Of a stretch of 64,000 bases of DNA, positions 37,870 to 52,100 are shown in pieces. The notes under the pieces were generated by a model. It did not search any database and had not been told where the DNA came from. It saw only the letters and a list, made by a program, of their open reading frames with translations. The position numbers and the translations under genes are program-made. Every line of letters starts with the position of its first letter. The first letter of the stretch is position 1. The stretch lies in NCBI GenBank assembly GCA_000499405.2, contig HG738137.1, positions 8,631,609 to 8,695,608 on the forward strand, in the 5' to 3' direction. Source of the stretch: Onchocerca volvulus (Eukaryota > Nematoda > Chromadorea > Rhabditida > Onchocercidae).

Positions 37870-40800
37870 ATGGGGCCGGATCAGCTTGGTGCTGCACATT
37901 TTCATACCGCTTCAAAACCATTAAAAGAAGTTGATATTCGTCTTCCGGAAAATCTTGTTAAAGTAAATTATTTATTTATTTGTCTTCTGTAAATTCTGTA
38001 TTAATTACAACTATAATTCATAAAATTTTCATTATTTTCTTCCGGTTGATCAAAAAAAAAAATGGCGTCTTTCCAATGAAACCGTCGTTATCTTCTGTTT
38101 CCGGAAAGATAAGAAGTTAGAAATAGACTATTAGCGCTAGAGAAATATTCTTGAATTATGCAGAAAATATCAGTAGAGAAGAGAAATTGATTTTTGAGCG
38201 AATATTCAGAAGTTAATTTCAGCAATCTGGCATAAATTTTAATTCCTTACAGGACTGTTTTTCGAATTTTTAAAGATAAAATTTTTATTCTGCAAAAAAT
38301 TTGAAAATTTTAACAGAAATTTGTAAGAAAAAATAAGATTATTAGTTGACAGATCAGAAATTTTCAAGATAAGCTATTTTACTTGAGACATTGTTTTGTT
38401 TACCTGTTAATTAACATTTAATTACCATTGCTCCCGGATAAAAGAAAAACAAACTCTCTGATTCAACGGAGTCTATGTCGTAGCATATTGAGAAGTTAGG
38501 TGCGATTTTTTCAATAAAATCAAAGAATCAGATGATAAGATAAGTGATACCAGCAATATGTCTCATTCAGTACCAAAAATCTCACTGATTATCGTTTAAT
38601 TTTGAATTTAGGATGAACGTTTGCTATCTATTAGATATGAGTAGGGATTTTGTTTCATTAATTTTCAAATAAATTTCATTTAATATACTATCTTTTCGTT
38701 TACTATTTTTATTTTTCAGGGAGCTGTGAAATTAGACCCGAATTTAAAAAAGTACCTAAGCGATGAATTTCCTGCAGAATCCAATACAAATGTCACTTGG
38801 GCATATGTAACTTTTGACAAACAAGCAAGTTTTTTTATTAGTTTGAAGACAAAATGCAACTTTTTAGTACCATTTATTGGGCTTATGATGTTCAATATAT
38901 TTTATCTTTCTGGATTTTATAAATTTCGGTTCAAATTTCGAGACAAAATTAAATTAGTTTATATATTTACTAACTCAGAATTATTAAAATCCTTAGGAAA
39001 AATAGGTTCTATTCATTCTTTTCAGAACGAGGTTTTGACAGATTTAATTACACGTTTGAGCATCGAATTGAAGCTACCACAGTCGGAGAGAAATACATAT
39101 GCGTTGAAATTTGAAGATCGTGGTAATGATGGTAATGGTGTTTTTCTAACCAAAGAAAATCGTAGTTTGGTACCCCAAGGATTCATTCTCATTTTAACCG
39201 CTTCTCCGGTATTATTCATCCATATTTTTCGGATTTTCTAAGAGAATAACTTCTATTTTATGCTAAGATTAGAAAAGATAATTCGATGATATTTCAAAGC
39301 AAAAAAAAAATTCATAATTATTACAGCAGAATTGCAAGTAAAGAGATCATATATGGGCTCAGTAAAAAATATAATTATGTTGCATGCATCAAACACATTT
39401 ATTTTCATCCACATATAAACACTTACATACACTTATATTGATATTTTCTAAGTTTTATTTCTTGCAATAATTGAATTAAAATTGATATTTTTCTTATATT
39501 TCAGTGTGTTTCCCAGTCAATTATTTCAGATTTTGCAGATTAAATTTATTTTATTTGATAAATTTTAGGATTAATAATATAGGCTACTGTACTTCTTTTC
39601 TTCGCAGGAATGTTACGCACACAATCTATTGGGACGTTTACGTAATCCTTCAGTTCATACTGGAGATCTACGAACAACACTTACTGAATTGATCGCTTTA
39701 TGCGGTGATATTTCGTTCGCAGCACAGTTTATGCGTATAGGTGGTTATGACTATATATTTGAAGTTATCGAAAAAGGATTGTGCGCAGAGTATGTATTAA
39801 GCTTCATTTCCTAGAATATTTTAATTCAAATTTTCTTTCTTTTTTCTTCAATATTTTCAAATTTCCTTCAATGATTGTCTCCAGTTTCGTTAATTTTTGA
39901 CGTTACAAATTATCATATTTTGAAAATGATGGATATAAGTGTTAAATCAACTAATTTATATTACAGTAAGCTATAATATATGTTCCAAAATTTTTTGTTG
40001 CATTCATATTAAATGATATTGGACATTTATCTAGAAAAAAAAGAATAAAATCTTTCAAGATTAAACAAAAACCTAACAAATCAAATCTTAAGATTATTGC
40101 AAACAATTTTTTTTAGCAGCGTTTCCTCTCAATCTCGATTCTTGCAAGCATTGTTGTTGTTGATGGATCATCCTGGTTTACTATACTGGTCGCAAGTTTC
40201 GGATGAATTTGTTTCGAAAATAGCAGAAAATATTACAGGCAGAGCCAAGCAAGAGGATAATACCTTACTGGTTTCATCGCTTAATATTATCGATCTAATT
40301 TTGAACTCCAAAAAGTATAAAATTTTTCCATTATATAATTATAGAAATAAATTCGATTCATTTATTGAGTTCTATTTTTGATTAAATGACTTTGTCTTGC
40401 ATAAAATACTTTTTGGTGATTACAAAAGATATTTTTTGGTTGTGGAATAATTATGCTCGACATTCATTTTAACATCTAGGAAAAATACTAATATCGGGAG
40501 TGAACTTCCTGTTCATCCAGATAGTCTTATATTATCAGAATCGATTGTATTCATAAAATTCGCGAATTGAGTTTGGAATTCGTGAAATTATGGTGATCAT
40601 GAATATTTTGCCAAATTTATTTTTTCTTAGTCTAATGTTTAAAAGTTATGAGGTGCATTTCTAGAAATTTTTCATAAGAACTTTCCGAAAAATAATTCGT
40701 ATTTATGGTAGTATTATTGCTTTTAAATTTCAGTGAGGAGAAAATGAATCTGGTATTACGCGAAGTGCCATTCGAATCACTTATACGTCATCTTGAGAAA

Positions 40801-43800
40801 TCAGACGAACGAGTCATTTTGAATGTTTTAACTTTGATGAATTCTTTATATAACAAAGCCAGAGACCATGTAAAAAGTGATATCGTAGAGGTAAGAACAA
40901 AAGTTTTTAGTTCCCCCATAAAAATATTTAATAAATTTTAATATGGTTGATTGTAATATCTTAAGAAATTATAGTTTGAGATTTATTAAGGGACAGTAGA
41001 AATTATTCTAATGACGATTATAATTAATTTGACAAAAATCAAATATCAATAATAATTAATTCACATAAAGAAAATAGTTGAAGTCAGTCACTTCATTTGT
41101 TTTTTTAATGATTTTTAGATGCGAAGAGTTAGGTTCGGGGTTCTGTTCAAAATTTTTATTTTTTACTGTAAATATTATTAATATTCCCTTTTTTTCCATT
41201 ATTTCTTGTTTTTTTCTTCTTTTTTATCTCTTTACCTTTTTATAACTTAATATTGATATCTCCATTGAAATTACTCACTCATTCCTAGATTTTGTGAAAT
41301 GACTTAAGAAGTGAAATTCTTTGAATCTCCCATTCCTACCAAAAATATTTTTATGTGAAATTCACTTCGTTCACTGAATCATTTGAAAGCAGTTTGAGGA
41401 TAAATATTATAAATATTATTATTTATAATATTCAATTTTAAGCATCTCCATGTAACACCTTTTCGCTGTGCAATTGAGAAGTCGGTACTGAGGAAAGGGA
41501 AGCAATTGGATGTTGGAATTGAACAGCAACTTATTATAGTACAACGGATACAGCTAAATAAACTATTGGAAAAAGCTTTACGTATTCCTACAGAAGCAGA
41601 AATCGAACGGGTTTTTGTAGGAAGTTGAAAAATTATAGTACATAAATTTATATATTTTAAGAAATGGAAAAAATGGTTTTCTAAACTTTTTATAAATAAT
41701 AAATATTTTTTGATTCTTGTGTTCGAATTCCTATTTATTAGTACTATTTATGATTATATATGGATAATTATACATACATTATTTATTAGATTTATATGCA
41801 TTTTAAATTAATTGTGCAAAATTGAGAAAAAATCTGATGAAACTTAACTGTATTTAACAGTTGTCAAGTTTTTATAATTTCAGCAGCTCAAACTTTTACA
41901 CGGGGAAAGCAGTAAAGGGATGCATGCAAATGTTGTGTCAGAGGAAAAGCGTACAGAATTTTTGAATTTCACGGAAGCGGTCATACAAACACCACCAGGA
42001 TCACTAGCACTGGAAACGATTCTCTCATTTGTTACTCATTACGCCGATTCCATTGCAAAAGTAAATTAATAATTTGTTTATTAATTTATTGTTTGAACAA
42101 AATTTATTACACAAGAAGATTCGGGATGTTTTATCTACCAACAGTTTCCACTTTCTTCAGATTCGATTTTAGTTATAAATAGTATTTCCAAGCTTATCGA
42201 CCTTTGCCACACGTCTTCTTGATTTTAATTTTTACTTATTTTTGAATGAACGCAAACAGCTATTTGGAATTAGATTGTTATCATGTAGCAATGGTTCTCT
42301 TGCTATTTATAGTTTAATAATAACAATTAAACAATAACATTTCCAGATATCTATGGAAAATTCAATGAGATCTGATAACAATCTATGGTCCCTTCCATTA
42401 GTATCGGTTCATTTGGTACAAATGCTGATTGATATTCTTCATGTTGTCAATGAACCTGGTAATATATTACAGATCATTTCCGTCTTTCGGAGAAAGAATT
42501 AACCGTTTATGCTTGGATTTTTATTTGTATAAATAACAAAAAAATAAGAGATTTGTAGAAGAAGGTGATCGATTGATGGTTTTATTATTCAAAAGTGATC
42601 GGCCATTTTTGGATCTTTTTGTTGTACTTGTAAAACTTTTTCATCGTACATGGCGTGAAATGCATGCAAGCGAGGAAGATATCAAAAAGGTAGAAAATTT
42701 AGATTAATCTTAGTTTTTCTTGTAATGTTGAAAGTTTTCCAACATTTGAATGAATTTAATGGAATTATTGAAAATTTAGGATTGATTAGGAGTTTTGCTA
42801 GTTTTTGATAACTGATTGAAGTAAATACCAATCAGATTCAAAGATTTCAAGTCTGAGCGTTTATGTAGCTAGTAAATCATTAATTAGATTTGTGTCCTGA
42901 TTTAGATTGAATTACTAGGATTCTGAAATCTCCCGCCAAAGCATTGTATGATCATGAAAAAACTTGTTAACTATAATTCATTTTGAATCTAATGTGGATT
43001 TGTCATCGACTCTCTCCCATACACTTGATTTCATAATTTTATATAGTTATCATATGTTCGCTAATTGAAACGAAATGTATTTATTTAGGTTTTGGCAGTT
43101 GTTCGAAAGCAAATCAATGTTTGTTTATTGGAGAAACCGGTAACGATTGAAAAGTTGGAGGAGTTGCTAGCAACTCATTCATATCCACACATGAAGAAAA
43201 TTTGGGAAAAAGAAAGAAGTGCTAAGGAAGCAGAAGAATTACAGAGTGATGCTGTCAAGTGAATTTTTAAAGTTTGAACTGTTTTACTTTTTTCATTGTA
43301 TATAAATCCATTAATCGATGCAGCAACTAGTTTAAAAGTGACTATGTGAACTAATTTCAAGCAAAATTGCTGAAAAATTTTGGTTTTTTCAGTTAAATCA
43401 GGTTCATTGTTGTAGATCTAGCCAAAATTCGGAAATATTTCAACTATGATAAAAACATATCACTTTTTTTTTAATTTTTCAGAGAGCTGAGAGAGCATCT
43501 TCGGCCAGGTATTGTTGATCTGGTTTTGAAGAATCGTAAAAATCTTTTGAAAAATGGCTATAAATTTGGGAAGCTAGTGAAGAGCAAATCGATGCAAAAA
43601 GGTTTTTTTTTTAATCTGTCAATTCATGCTCATAGTTTCATGTTATGCGAACTTTCCAAATATAGATGGATTTGGAAACTGTCTATCATATTTCGGCAAA
43701 AATCAGAAAAATAAGGCAAACTAGTGAGAAGACGAACATAATGAAAACGAATTTTGATATGTTTGTTTTTTAGTAGTTTGCTTTTTCTGGTTTTTGCCGA

Positions 43801-45080
43801 AATGTTATAAATAGTTTCCATATGTTATAGATAGTTTTCTTAGAGTTAATACGAAAAAAATATAATAACAAGAATAAAAAGAATAAAAAACATTAGATTG
43901 AAAAAAACTGTAATAAAAACAAGATGTAAAATAAAAATATTTCTCACAAAAATAATCACTAGCAAATAGCAATTTACACAAATAAATAACAAGACAAGTC
44001 TCTAACTGTACTATAGCAAGAGCATAAAAATTTAGTAAAGCTAAGAAATTTGATGCACTAAATTAAATGTGATTTTATTTTTAGTTGACCGTGTACCTTC
44101 CAAAGTATAAAAAGTGATTTTTTTTTAAAGTGGAAACCATTAGTTAAAAATTTATATATGTATATGAGTTATTATATATGAATGTTACATTATATTTTTA
44201 TGTATCAAGTATTAAATTATCAAAAGTTAGATCGACATATCTATTTTTTAAAATGAAATCCTTTAATTAACACATATTTGTTAAGGGCAACAATTCTGGT
44301 TTTGGAAATTGGATGCCAACGAGAAGACGCTGATTTGTACAGATTGTTCAGGCACAGAATCTTCATCAAATGCTAATTCTGCTGGAAATATAAAAAGTGA
44401 AGTCAAATATGAATTTATTATCGATTTCATGTTAAATTTTATGTTAATTATTTGTGAACCATTTACTTTCGAAATTGAATAGAATATTATTTACAGTAGA
44501 TATAGCTGATATACAACGAGTCGTAGCTGGCGGTGAAGGTGATTTTCCAATGAGCAGCAGTACAAAAGGAAAGAAAAATGCTAATATACGCGGTATAACA
44601 CTGGAAGTTGGTGATAAACCTGATCTTTATCATTTGGTAACTTCTGATGAACAGGCAATAAACGCCTGGTGTGATGGTATCAATGCTCTAATTGGTAATT
44701 CATTTGTCCTTTTTTTCTATCTAAAGTCTTCATTTTAATGCTTTTTGTTCAAACTTGAACATCCTAGCTTTGTTGACGATTGATCGAAATAATGCATTGT
44801 TTCCACATAATTATTTTATTAATAAGTAATATTAATTCTCTTGCTTCGAATAAATCTAAATTTTCAAATCATCAAGCAAAAAACCTTAATTGTAGGTGTT
44901 GATAAACTGTCAATTCAAGCTCAGCGACAAGTGGATCGCTTCTTGAATATTGAATTAAAAATGCGTTTGCTTGAACTGGATCATATTCCAAATTCAATTG
45001 AAATACCACCACTACCAACAAATTTTGATTGGATTCCAGAAAATATTGCTAACTCTAAGATTTCTATAACAAAAGTATAA
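37870..45080 (+). CDS. ced-12: CED-12/ELMO engulfment and cell motility protein, 762 aa
   Basis: CED-12/ELMO partners CED-5/DOCK180 to activate Rac in engulfment of dying cells and in cell migration. Fifteen exons join in phase: 37870-37962, 38720-38824, 39026-39208, 39608-39789, 40117-40314, 40734-40890, 41443-41610, 41884-42060, 42347-42458, 42559-42689, 43089-43258, 43483-43601, 44286-44396, 44497-44694, 44896-45080; 762 residues against about 730 for worm and human proteins. The N-terminal ubiquitin-like region (about 50-128) includes EVLTDLITRLSIELKLP and FILILTASP. Armadillo-like helices follow (TELIALCGDISFAAQFMRIG, LLLLMDHPGLLYW). The central ELMO region spans about 306-502 (TPFRCAIEKSVLRKGKQLD). 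The PH domain (about 565-701) has QQFWFWKLDANEKTL and AINAWCDGINALIG. The tail has the Pro motif IEIPPLP for the DOCK SH3. Intron 2 uses a GC donor (GCAAGT). An AATAAA lies at 45369-45374. Confidence 0.96.
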
Positions 45081-48028
45081 CTTTTAGACCGAAAAGTTGT
45101 TTTAACAGATTAGCAATATTTTATATCTCCATAAAAACCATTTATCTGATGCTTTTATCTTGAAATAGATTTCCATGCTTTCTTATTTTGTGATTGTACA
45201 TTGTCCAAATTTTGATGTTTAATTTGTGATTTTTTTTCCATATCGAATATTCATACTGCCATTCTTCATTAATTAAATATTCTGATTAGTGGTCATAGAA
45301 AAATTGAAAATGAATTCATTATCTATTACATGATCGTATTTCTAGTAAAAAAATGTTGATAACTCCTCAATAAATGACATAGTTTGAAATATTCAATCTC
45401 ATGTAAATCTTTTTGTGTTTTGAAAATCGCGATACTTTACATCTCCGTAAATACCATTTACCTGATGGTTCTATCTTGAAATATCGACAATTAATTTGTA
45501 ATTTTTGTCGCAAATACTTTAGATTGGTGTATCTTATTTTAGTGAAGACATTACGTTCCTGCTTTTCACTATCTTCATTAAAATGCAAACAGGCGCATCC
45601 TTTATGATGTTGAGTTTATTATTTTTATTTTTCTCTAAAATAATTCCATAGGTTTTTCATTTTGTAATTTATTCCCTAAAATCAAATTCTTTCGAAATAG
45701 ATTATCGAATTTATTTATCATTCAATTTCAAGTTGGATTAAAAGAGGAATATTTTATTATTTAAGACAATCATAAGAGATTACTCATAGTATTTAGTATA
45801 TTGAAGTGAATAAGTGGTCACCAAGATAAATGATTGATAATATCATCATCCATGGCATACATCTGTTCCATATACTTCCTTCAAATGAAGGATAAATCGA
45901 TAAGACAGATTTGTCACCATAATACATCATATTCACTATTATTATTATTATTATTATAGCTTAGTAGATTTGATTGATAATCCTAATAAAATCGTTTGAT
46001 CAATAAAGCATCGAAATTATTAATCAAATCCTATTACTCCTCCTATTATCCAAAATTTCATCATTAAATTCTAATTAATAAATAATTAAAAGTAAAGGTT
46101 TAATTATTATTTACTATTTATGTATAGCTTTTGCTTATTAACTTCCAAAGTTTTCCATTATGAACGTTGCAAATTGTGAGGTCTTCGAGAAAATTTGCAA
46201 GATTTTCAAAAAATTGTGAGGTTTTCTCTTTTTTCTTTTTAATTTACAAAATATTTTGTTTAGCAAATAAACTATGTAAAGATCACGTCACATTTTATTG
46301 TAGCAACAGCAATAATAATAGTAATAATAAATGATAATAACAGTAATAGTAATAATATAAGCTTAACAAGCTAAAAGCAAAAAATGAGAAAAAAAAAAGC
46401 AAAAACAAAGCATTTTGAGATAGGAAGTAAACAAATATTAAAACAAAAAAAAACTGTTGTGAAAAGATTTTCGCAAATAAGTAAACAAACAAATATATTT
46501 TAAAGAAACATTTATTATATCAATTAAATGTATGATTGAAATTTTGATTGGATATTGTAGTTTTATTTCATTTTTATTTTCACAAATCGATACACTATAT
46601 CAATCAAAATTAAAGGAAAAGAAGATTTCATCGCTTATTTATATGCATATAAATAAGAAGAAATAAAATATGTTTAAAATTGGTTACAGTAATAGGACGA
46701 ATAGAAAGAGATAGTAACCCATGTATGCTGTATGGCTCAAATATTTTCATAAGTTAGTAATTTGCTCCAAATTATATGAGCATGTAAATAGACTTTTTAA
46801 AACTTCTTTTCTTTTTTACTTTTATCTAAAAGAAAAAAAAAAAAACTTGTCAAGGAAAAAATACTTGAAATTTTAAAAAATTTAATTTTTGAATCAAATC
46901 AATCATGGGGGTAAATTCAAATTAAAATGTTCTAAAATTAGCTAGCTTAATATTTTATCTTGTCACTTTTTTTTTTTTATGAGTCTTCCTTTATCGATAA
47001 ATTGTCATGATTCTTAAAAATTAATTTTTAGAATAGACTTCGATTTATTTCATTTTTCAGGATAGTATTTTTCGAATTTTATCATATATGTATATAATTT
47101 AACAAAATTTTCATTTAAAAAAAATTTTTTTATATACATGACTATAACAAATGATTCGTCAGATTCATAAATTAATATGAAAACATTTACAAAATACCGG
47201 GAAATTTGTATAATAGCTTTCGTTTGATAAAAAACAACGAAAGTTCACAATCAAAATGCTTTTCGCATTGATAAAACTTTTTTTCGATCAGAAAATACTT
47301 TTTTTTTCAAAATTAAAATAATAAAATATAGACAAAAAAGATAATATTTGTGATAATTGTGCAAACAATCTCTCTCAAACTTAACTGATCATTTCTTAAA
47401 ATAATTATGGCAAAAAGTTAAAATTATTGTGAAAAAGAATATTTCCTTTTTCATACATTCCTTATAAATTTTATAAACATTTAAAAGCAATATCATATGA
47501 ATGAATTGAAATTTAAATCCAATTTTAAACTCAAATTTAATCAATTTTTCAATAAATTCGATTTCAATTATTTCTAAAATAAATGTATCACGATTCTTCT
47601 TATTTCTTTTCATTTCTCATTCCTTTTCTTGAGAAACTTTTTTTATAGATAGTACTTAATTGAATCTGAATTAATCGAAAAATTAATTTAATTTGAATCC
47701 GAAAAAAAATTCAGATTCATTCTTATTACATTTTTTTCCTTATTTTAAATTTGCTATGAATTACATCCATTGATGATATCAGAAAAAGAATTCATTTGTA
47801 ATAATAAAAATTGTAGCATCAACATGGAATTACCAATGACAAATAATTACAAAAACATGCTTATTGTAGCAGTAAAATTTAAATACATCACAAATTAAAT
47901 TTCCTAATTATTCTTCAATTATTTGATAAAAAGTGATTAATTATGGAAATATAAGAAATGAATTTGATAGTGAAACCCTTCAAATTATTATTACATTTAC
48001 TTGCAAAAAGCTAATTAATCTAAAATAA
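45081..48028. other. Convergent spacer between ced-12 and the Frizzled gene
   Basis: About 3 kb between two gene 3' ends. It holds the ced-12 polyadenylation signal candidate (45369-45374), an AAT-type microsatellite near 46306-46360 and AT-rich sequence. Frames at 45367-45607, 46295-46492 and 47389-47613 are composition-driven. I see no gene. Confidence 0.5.
46306..46360. repeat. Imperfect AAT/AGT trinucleotide repeat
   Basis: Interrupted AATAATAATAGTAATAATAA-type array in the spacer between ced-12 and the Frizzled gene. Confidence 0.8.
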
Positions 48029-49062
48029 TTAACAAAGCGGCCTTTGTTCCGGATACCTTGATAAGGAATACGGATTACTCGCTGTTACGATATGTGATGG
48101 AATTGCCGGTTGAGGTATTTGTGGTGCAGCCGGTTGATAACCATGCTTATCCAAAAGTTGTAAACGATTTGCTTTAAAAATATTGAATAGAATTTGTACG
48201 AAACATCCGGCTGAAGCTAATATTCCAAGTAATGGATCAGCTAGAAGTTTTATTGCCGCTACTGTATTCCATCCGGTTACTGTAGGTGTCAGAAGATACT
48301 GTAGCGAACTAAGCAACAAAAATGCAGCTGCCATCGGATATAAACTTCCCAATAAACCGGCTGATGCAACAGAATGATCAGTAGCTGAAGCGGAACCTGA
48401 CAAAAAAAAAAAAAAAAATTGATTGATAAAAAATGGGAAATTATTTTTAGAGAATATTTTGAAAATTAAAATCCATTCCATTCTAAAGATTTCAAAAGAT
48501 TAAACTAAAGAAGAAACTTTACTTTTTCTCAATTAATCTAAAAGGTCAAAAAAAAAAAGAATGAAAAAGAAAAGAAAAAATTTCCGCATGAAAAATGATA
48601 ATGATACGAGCAGGATGAATAAATTTATTATCAGATAAAAAAAAATTGAAAAATACAAATGAAATTTTACCAATTAATGCTAAACATCCGAAGAATAATG
48701 GTACCAATGAACATAGTAAAAGTATCAGTTCACGTAACGAAACGAATACAGCTTCGATAATTCGATTTCCGCCACCAACCAAACATATTCCCGATAATGG
48801 ATCAGCTCGAATACTTTGCGCCATCAGAGCCAAAATTACAGCACCCAAAGGTATTCCCCATGCCAGCATATGAGTTCGAAGCAGCAACGAATCCTTAAAA
48901 TTCAATTCAATTTTCCATATTTTTCAATTTGAATTATGTAATTATTCAATTATCGCTATCCAAATTGCATATTTTTATGCATTTCGAAAAAAAAAAAAAA
49001 AAAACGTAGGCTTGTCGGTAAAAATTCTATTTAACACATTCAAAACAATTTATTTCATCTTT

Positions 49063-49117
<55 letters not shown>

Positions 49118-52100
49118 AAGATACAATAAAATAACCAATCATTCATTGCTTCCGCTTCTTTTCTTTTTTATTTTTTTCATTGTATTAAAAAGAGTACGTT
49201 GTTTTATGGATAGATCAAAGATATAAGAAATAATATGAAATTTTTGGAAAAATACTATAAATCTCGTTTATTTAAATAAAAAAAAAAAAAAAAAAAAAAA
49301 AGCAAAAAATGAGAGTACATTAAATCAATCAAATTATCAATTTGTTGTGACATTTCTTTATGGAAGTACAGGAATGTTTCGCAGCATAAACAACAAATTT
49401 CGGAAGCAAATATATGAGAAAAAAAGAAAAGCTCTAATTTATTGTCTTTTTTAATTAATCAATTTTTTCGCTTTTTTTTTTTGAATCTATAAAATTAAGA
49501 ATGGTAATTTACAGATAAAGATTTGATTTGCATAAATTTAAATGAACAAATAATTTCATAGCCGGTTTTATTGGAATTAATTTTTTAAAATTGTCTTATC
49601 TCGATATAAGAAAGAAAGAATAAAAGTTAGGAGTAATTTGTAGGTGTTTTGATTTGCTTATATAAATTGAAATGTTATATTCGAACTGAAATAATATTCG
49701 AATTCAAATATTTTATCTCGATGTAAGGAAAGAGTGAAAATCAGGAAATACCAAAATATGGTCCGATATTGCTATCTCGTAAATAATTGAGTCCATTAAA
49801 AAAAAAATTAAAAGGATAATTTGATTCAGTGGTATTTTAGCTAAGGTAGTTAGGGCATTACTTTGTCGGCTATTAAAATCCATAATCATTCAATTGCTTC
49901 TGTTAAGCGGATTTGAATAACATCAAAATTTTTTCCGTTAATAATTAAAAAGTCAAGTTCGTCAATAAGCTAAATTACTAAAAAAAAAAAATTTCCGTAA
50001 TAATTAAGGAACTTAATTAGTCTTTCCACCAGATATTATCAATTAATCTATTCCAGGGAATGGATAAATAGCCTATTCCAACATGCAATTAAATACTTCA
50101 TAAACTTGACTGACTATAATTTAAAAATTTCTATAATAATTAAATACTGAAAAATGGATACCGAATTCTGTTGATGCCTTTGAGTATATTTGTTCCATGT
50201 GCAACACAATACAAACCACCATAATCGACCGGTTGTTCCGAAATAATACAAAATGATAGCGACAATTGTACATGGAATATGCTGAACTCCGGTAACGACA
50301 AAAATGAGTTTCGAATTATATTCGATACAGGAAATCTGAAATGTTTTAAATTATTTGTAATATAGTATCATAAAGAATTTACGTCAGTGATTTATCTGAT
50401 ACTATAATTCATTCGGAAAAATAGTTTTCTTCATTTAGATTAATTTCGGTTCAGTCCTGAAACCATTTTCTCAATGTATTTCTTTTTTTAAAATTCTTTT
50501 ATTCCCAATAAGTAAATTTTGATTTCGAAAAAATCTTTAATAATATACCTGATCTCTGTAGAGTAGCGAAAAGAGATACACAATTGCAGAAACCGAAAAT
50601 GATACGGAGCAAAATAGGAGTGATAATTCGGGCAAACCAACTAAACAGTGTTTTCGGGTACAAAATGTAAGTAAGCAAATTGCAGTTAAAGCAGTGCAAA
50701 GTAATGAAATGATGAATAAAGCTGCACTAGCTGCTTCACGATCATCCTATAAATAAAAATTAATTGATTGATTAATTTGAAATTATCTGCCACAGCAAAA
50801 TAATAAAGATCAAATTGAATAATTTAAAATTATTTCCTACCAAAAGAACATTTAGAATATCTTTTAATAAACTATTACCGAATACTGGAAATGTTTAAAA
50901 TAAAACCTTAGTATAGCCATTATTTGAATGACATAATGGAACACAATATCCAGTTCGATTCATGTAAATCGTATTTGGCTGTTGCGCACAACGATTTGAT
51001 GTTATCATATTTTTTGTCAAATCTGATTCCATTTCATCATCTATTAAAGGACCGTCTTCGTCAGAAGCTGGCCCTTTCATACACATTGCATCATGATTAT
51101 TTTCTAAAAAATTTCACTGAATTAACTATTTTAGATCCAGCATTAAACCATCAATCTTAGATTTATTATTAATTAAGATTTAGTACCTTCGTACTTTTTT
51201 TTTTCACTTTCTTTATATATTATATTTGTTTCTAAATGAAAGATTTCTATTTTCATTTTATCAATCTTTCGATTAAAATACAACAAGCTGTATCTGGCCA
51301 ATGTGGTCGTACAATTAGTCTGTGTAAATACGTGGTCGTACAATTAGTCTGTGTAAATAAAAATGCTCTCCCATTTGTTTTCCAAAAGTGTTACAGATAA
51401 AAAAAAATCAGGCATATCATATAAAAACACAATCTATTCGAATAGAACGTTGTTTCAACGTTGTGTCAAAAGCTACAACGAACAGTTATATTTTTATTTA
51501 TATAGATTATACGCCCACTATTATCTAGCGAATTAATGACTGGTTCACCTAACTTTGTTTATCTGTTAATCGGAGCTTTTTGACAGGTAACATGTTTATC
51601 CTTACAGCGTTTTGGCGGGAAACATGGCTATCCTTACGGCGTTTTGGCGGGAAACATGGTTATCCTTACGGCGTTTTGGCGAGAAACATGGTTATCCTTA
51701 CGGTGTTTTGGTGGGAAACATTTTGATCTTTATGTTATCTTGGCAGTAAATATGTTTATCCTTACGAAAAGATAAAAAAAAAGGTAGACATAGAAACAAA
51801 ATAAAAAGAAGGTAGATATATACAAACATGCGCCTATTCGTCAAAATATCAAAAGCTACAATGAACATTTGCAGTTATATATATATACAAGCTGATAAAT
51901 ATGTGAGTATAACTTAAGGGAAAATTAAAGGTTATTTTTCAACTAACTATCTTAGATTTAGTACTTTCGCATTGTACATACTTTTTTTTTTTATTTTATA
52001 TATTATATATATTTTTTTATTTTATATATTATATATTTTATATATTATATATTTATATATATGTTTGTTTCTAAATGAAAGACTTTTATGGTTATTCTAT

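Noticed and set aside
48183..48873. Plus-strand frames of 64 and 75 codons
   Set aside because: They are antisense shadows of the Frizzled TM4-TM7 exons.
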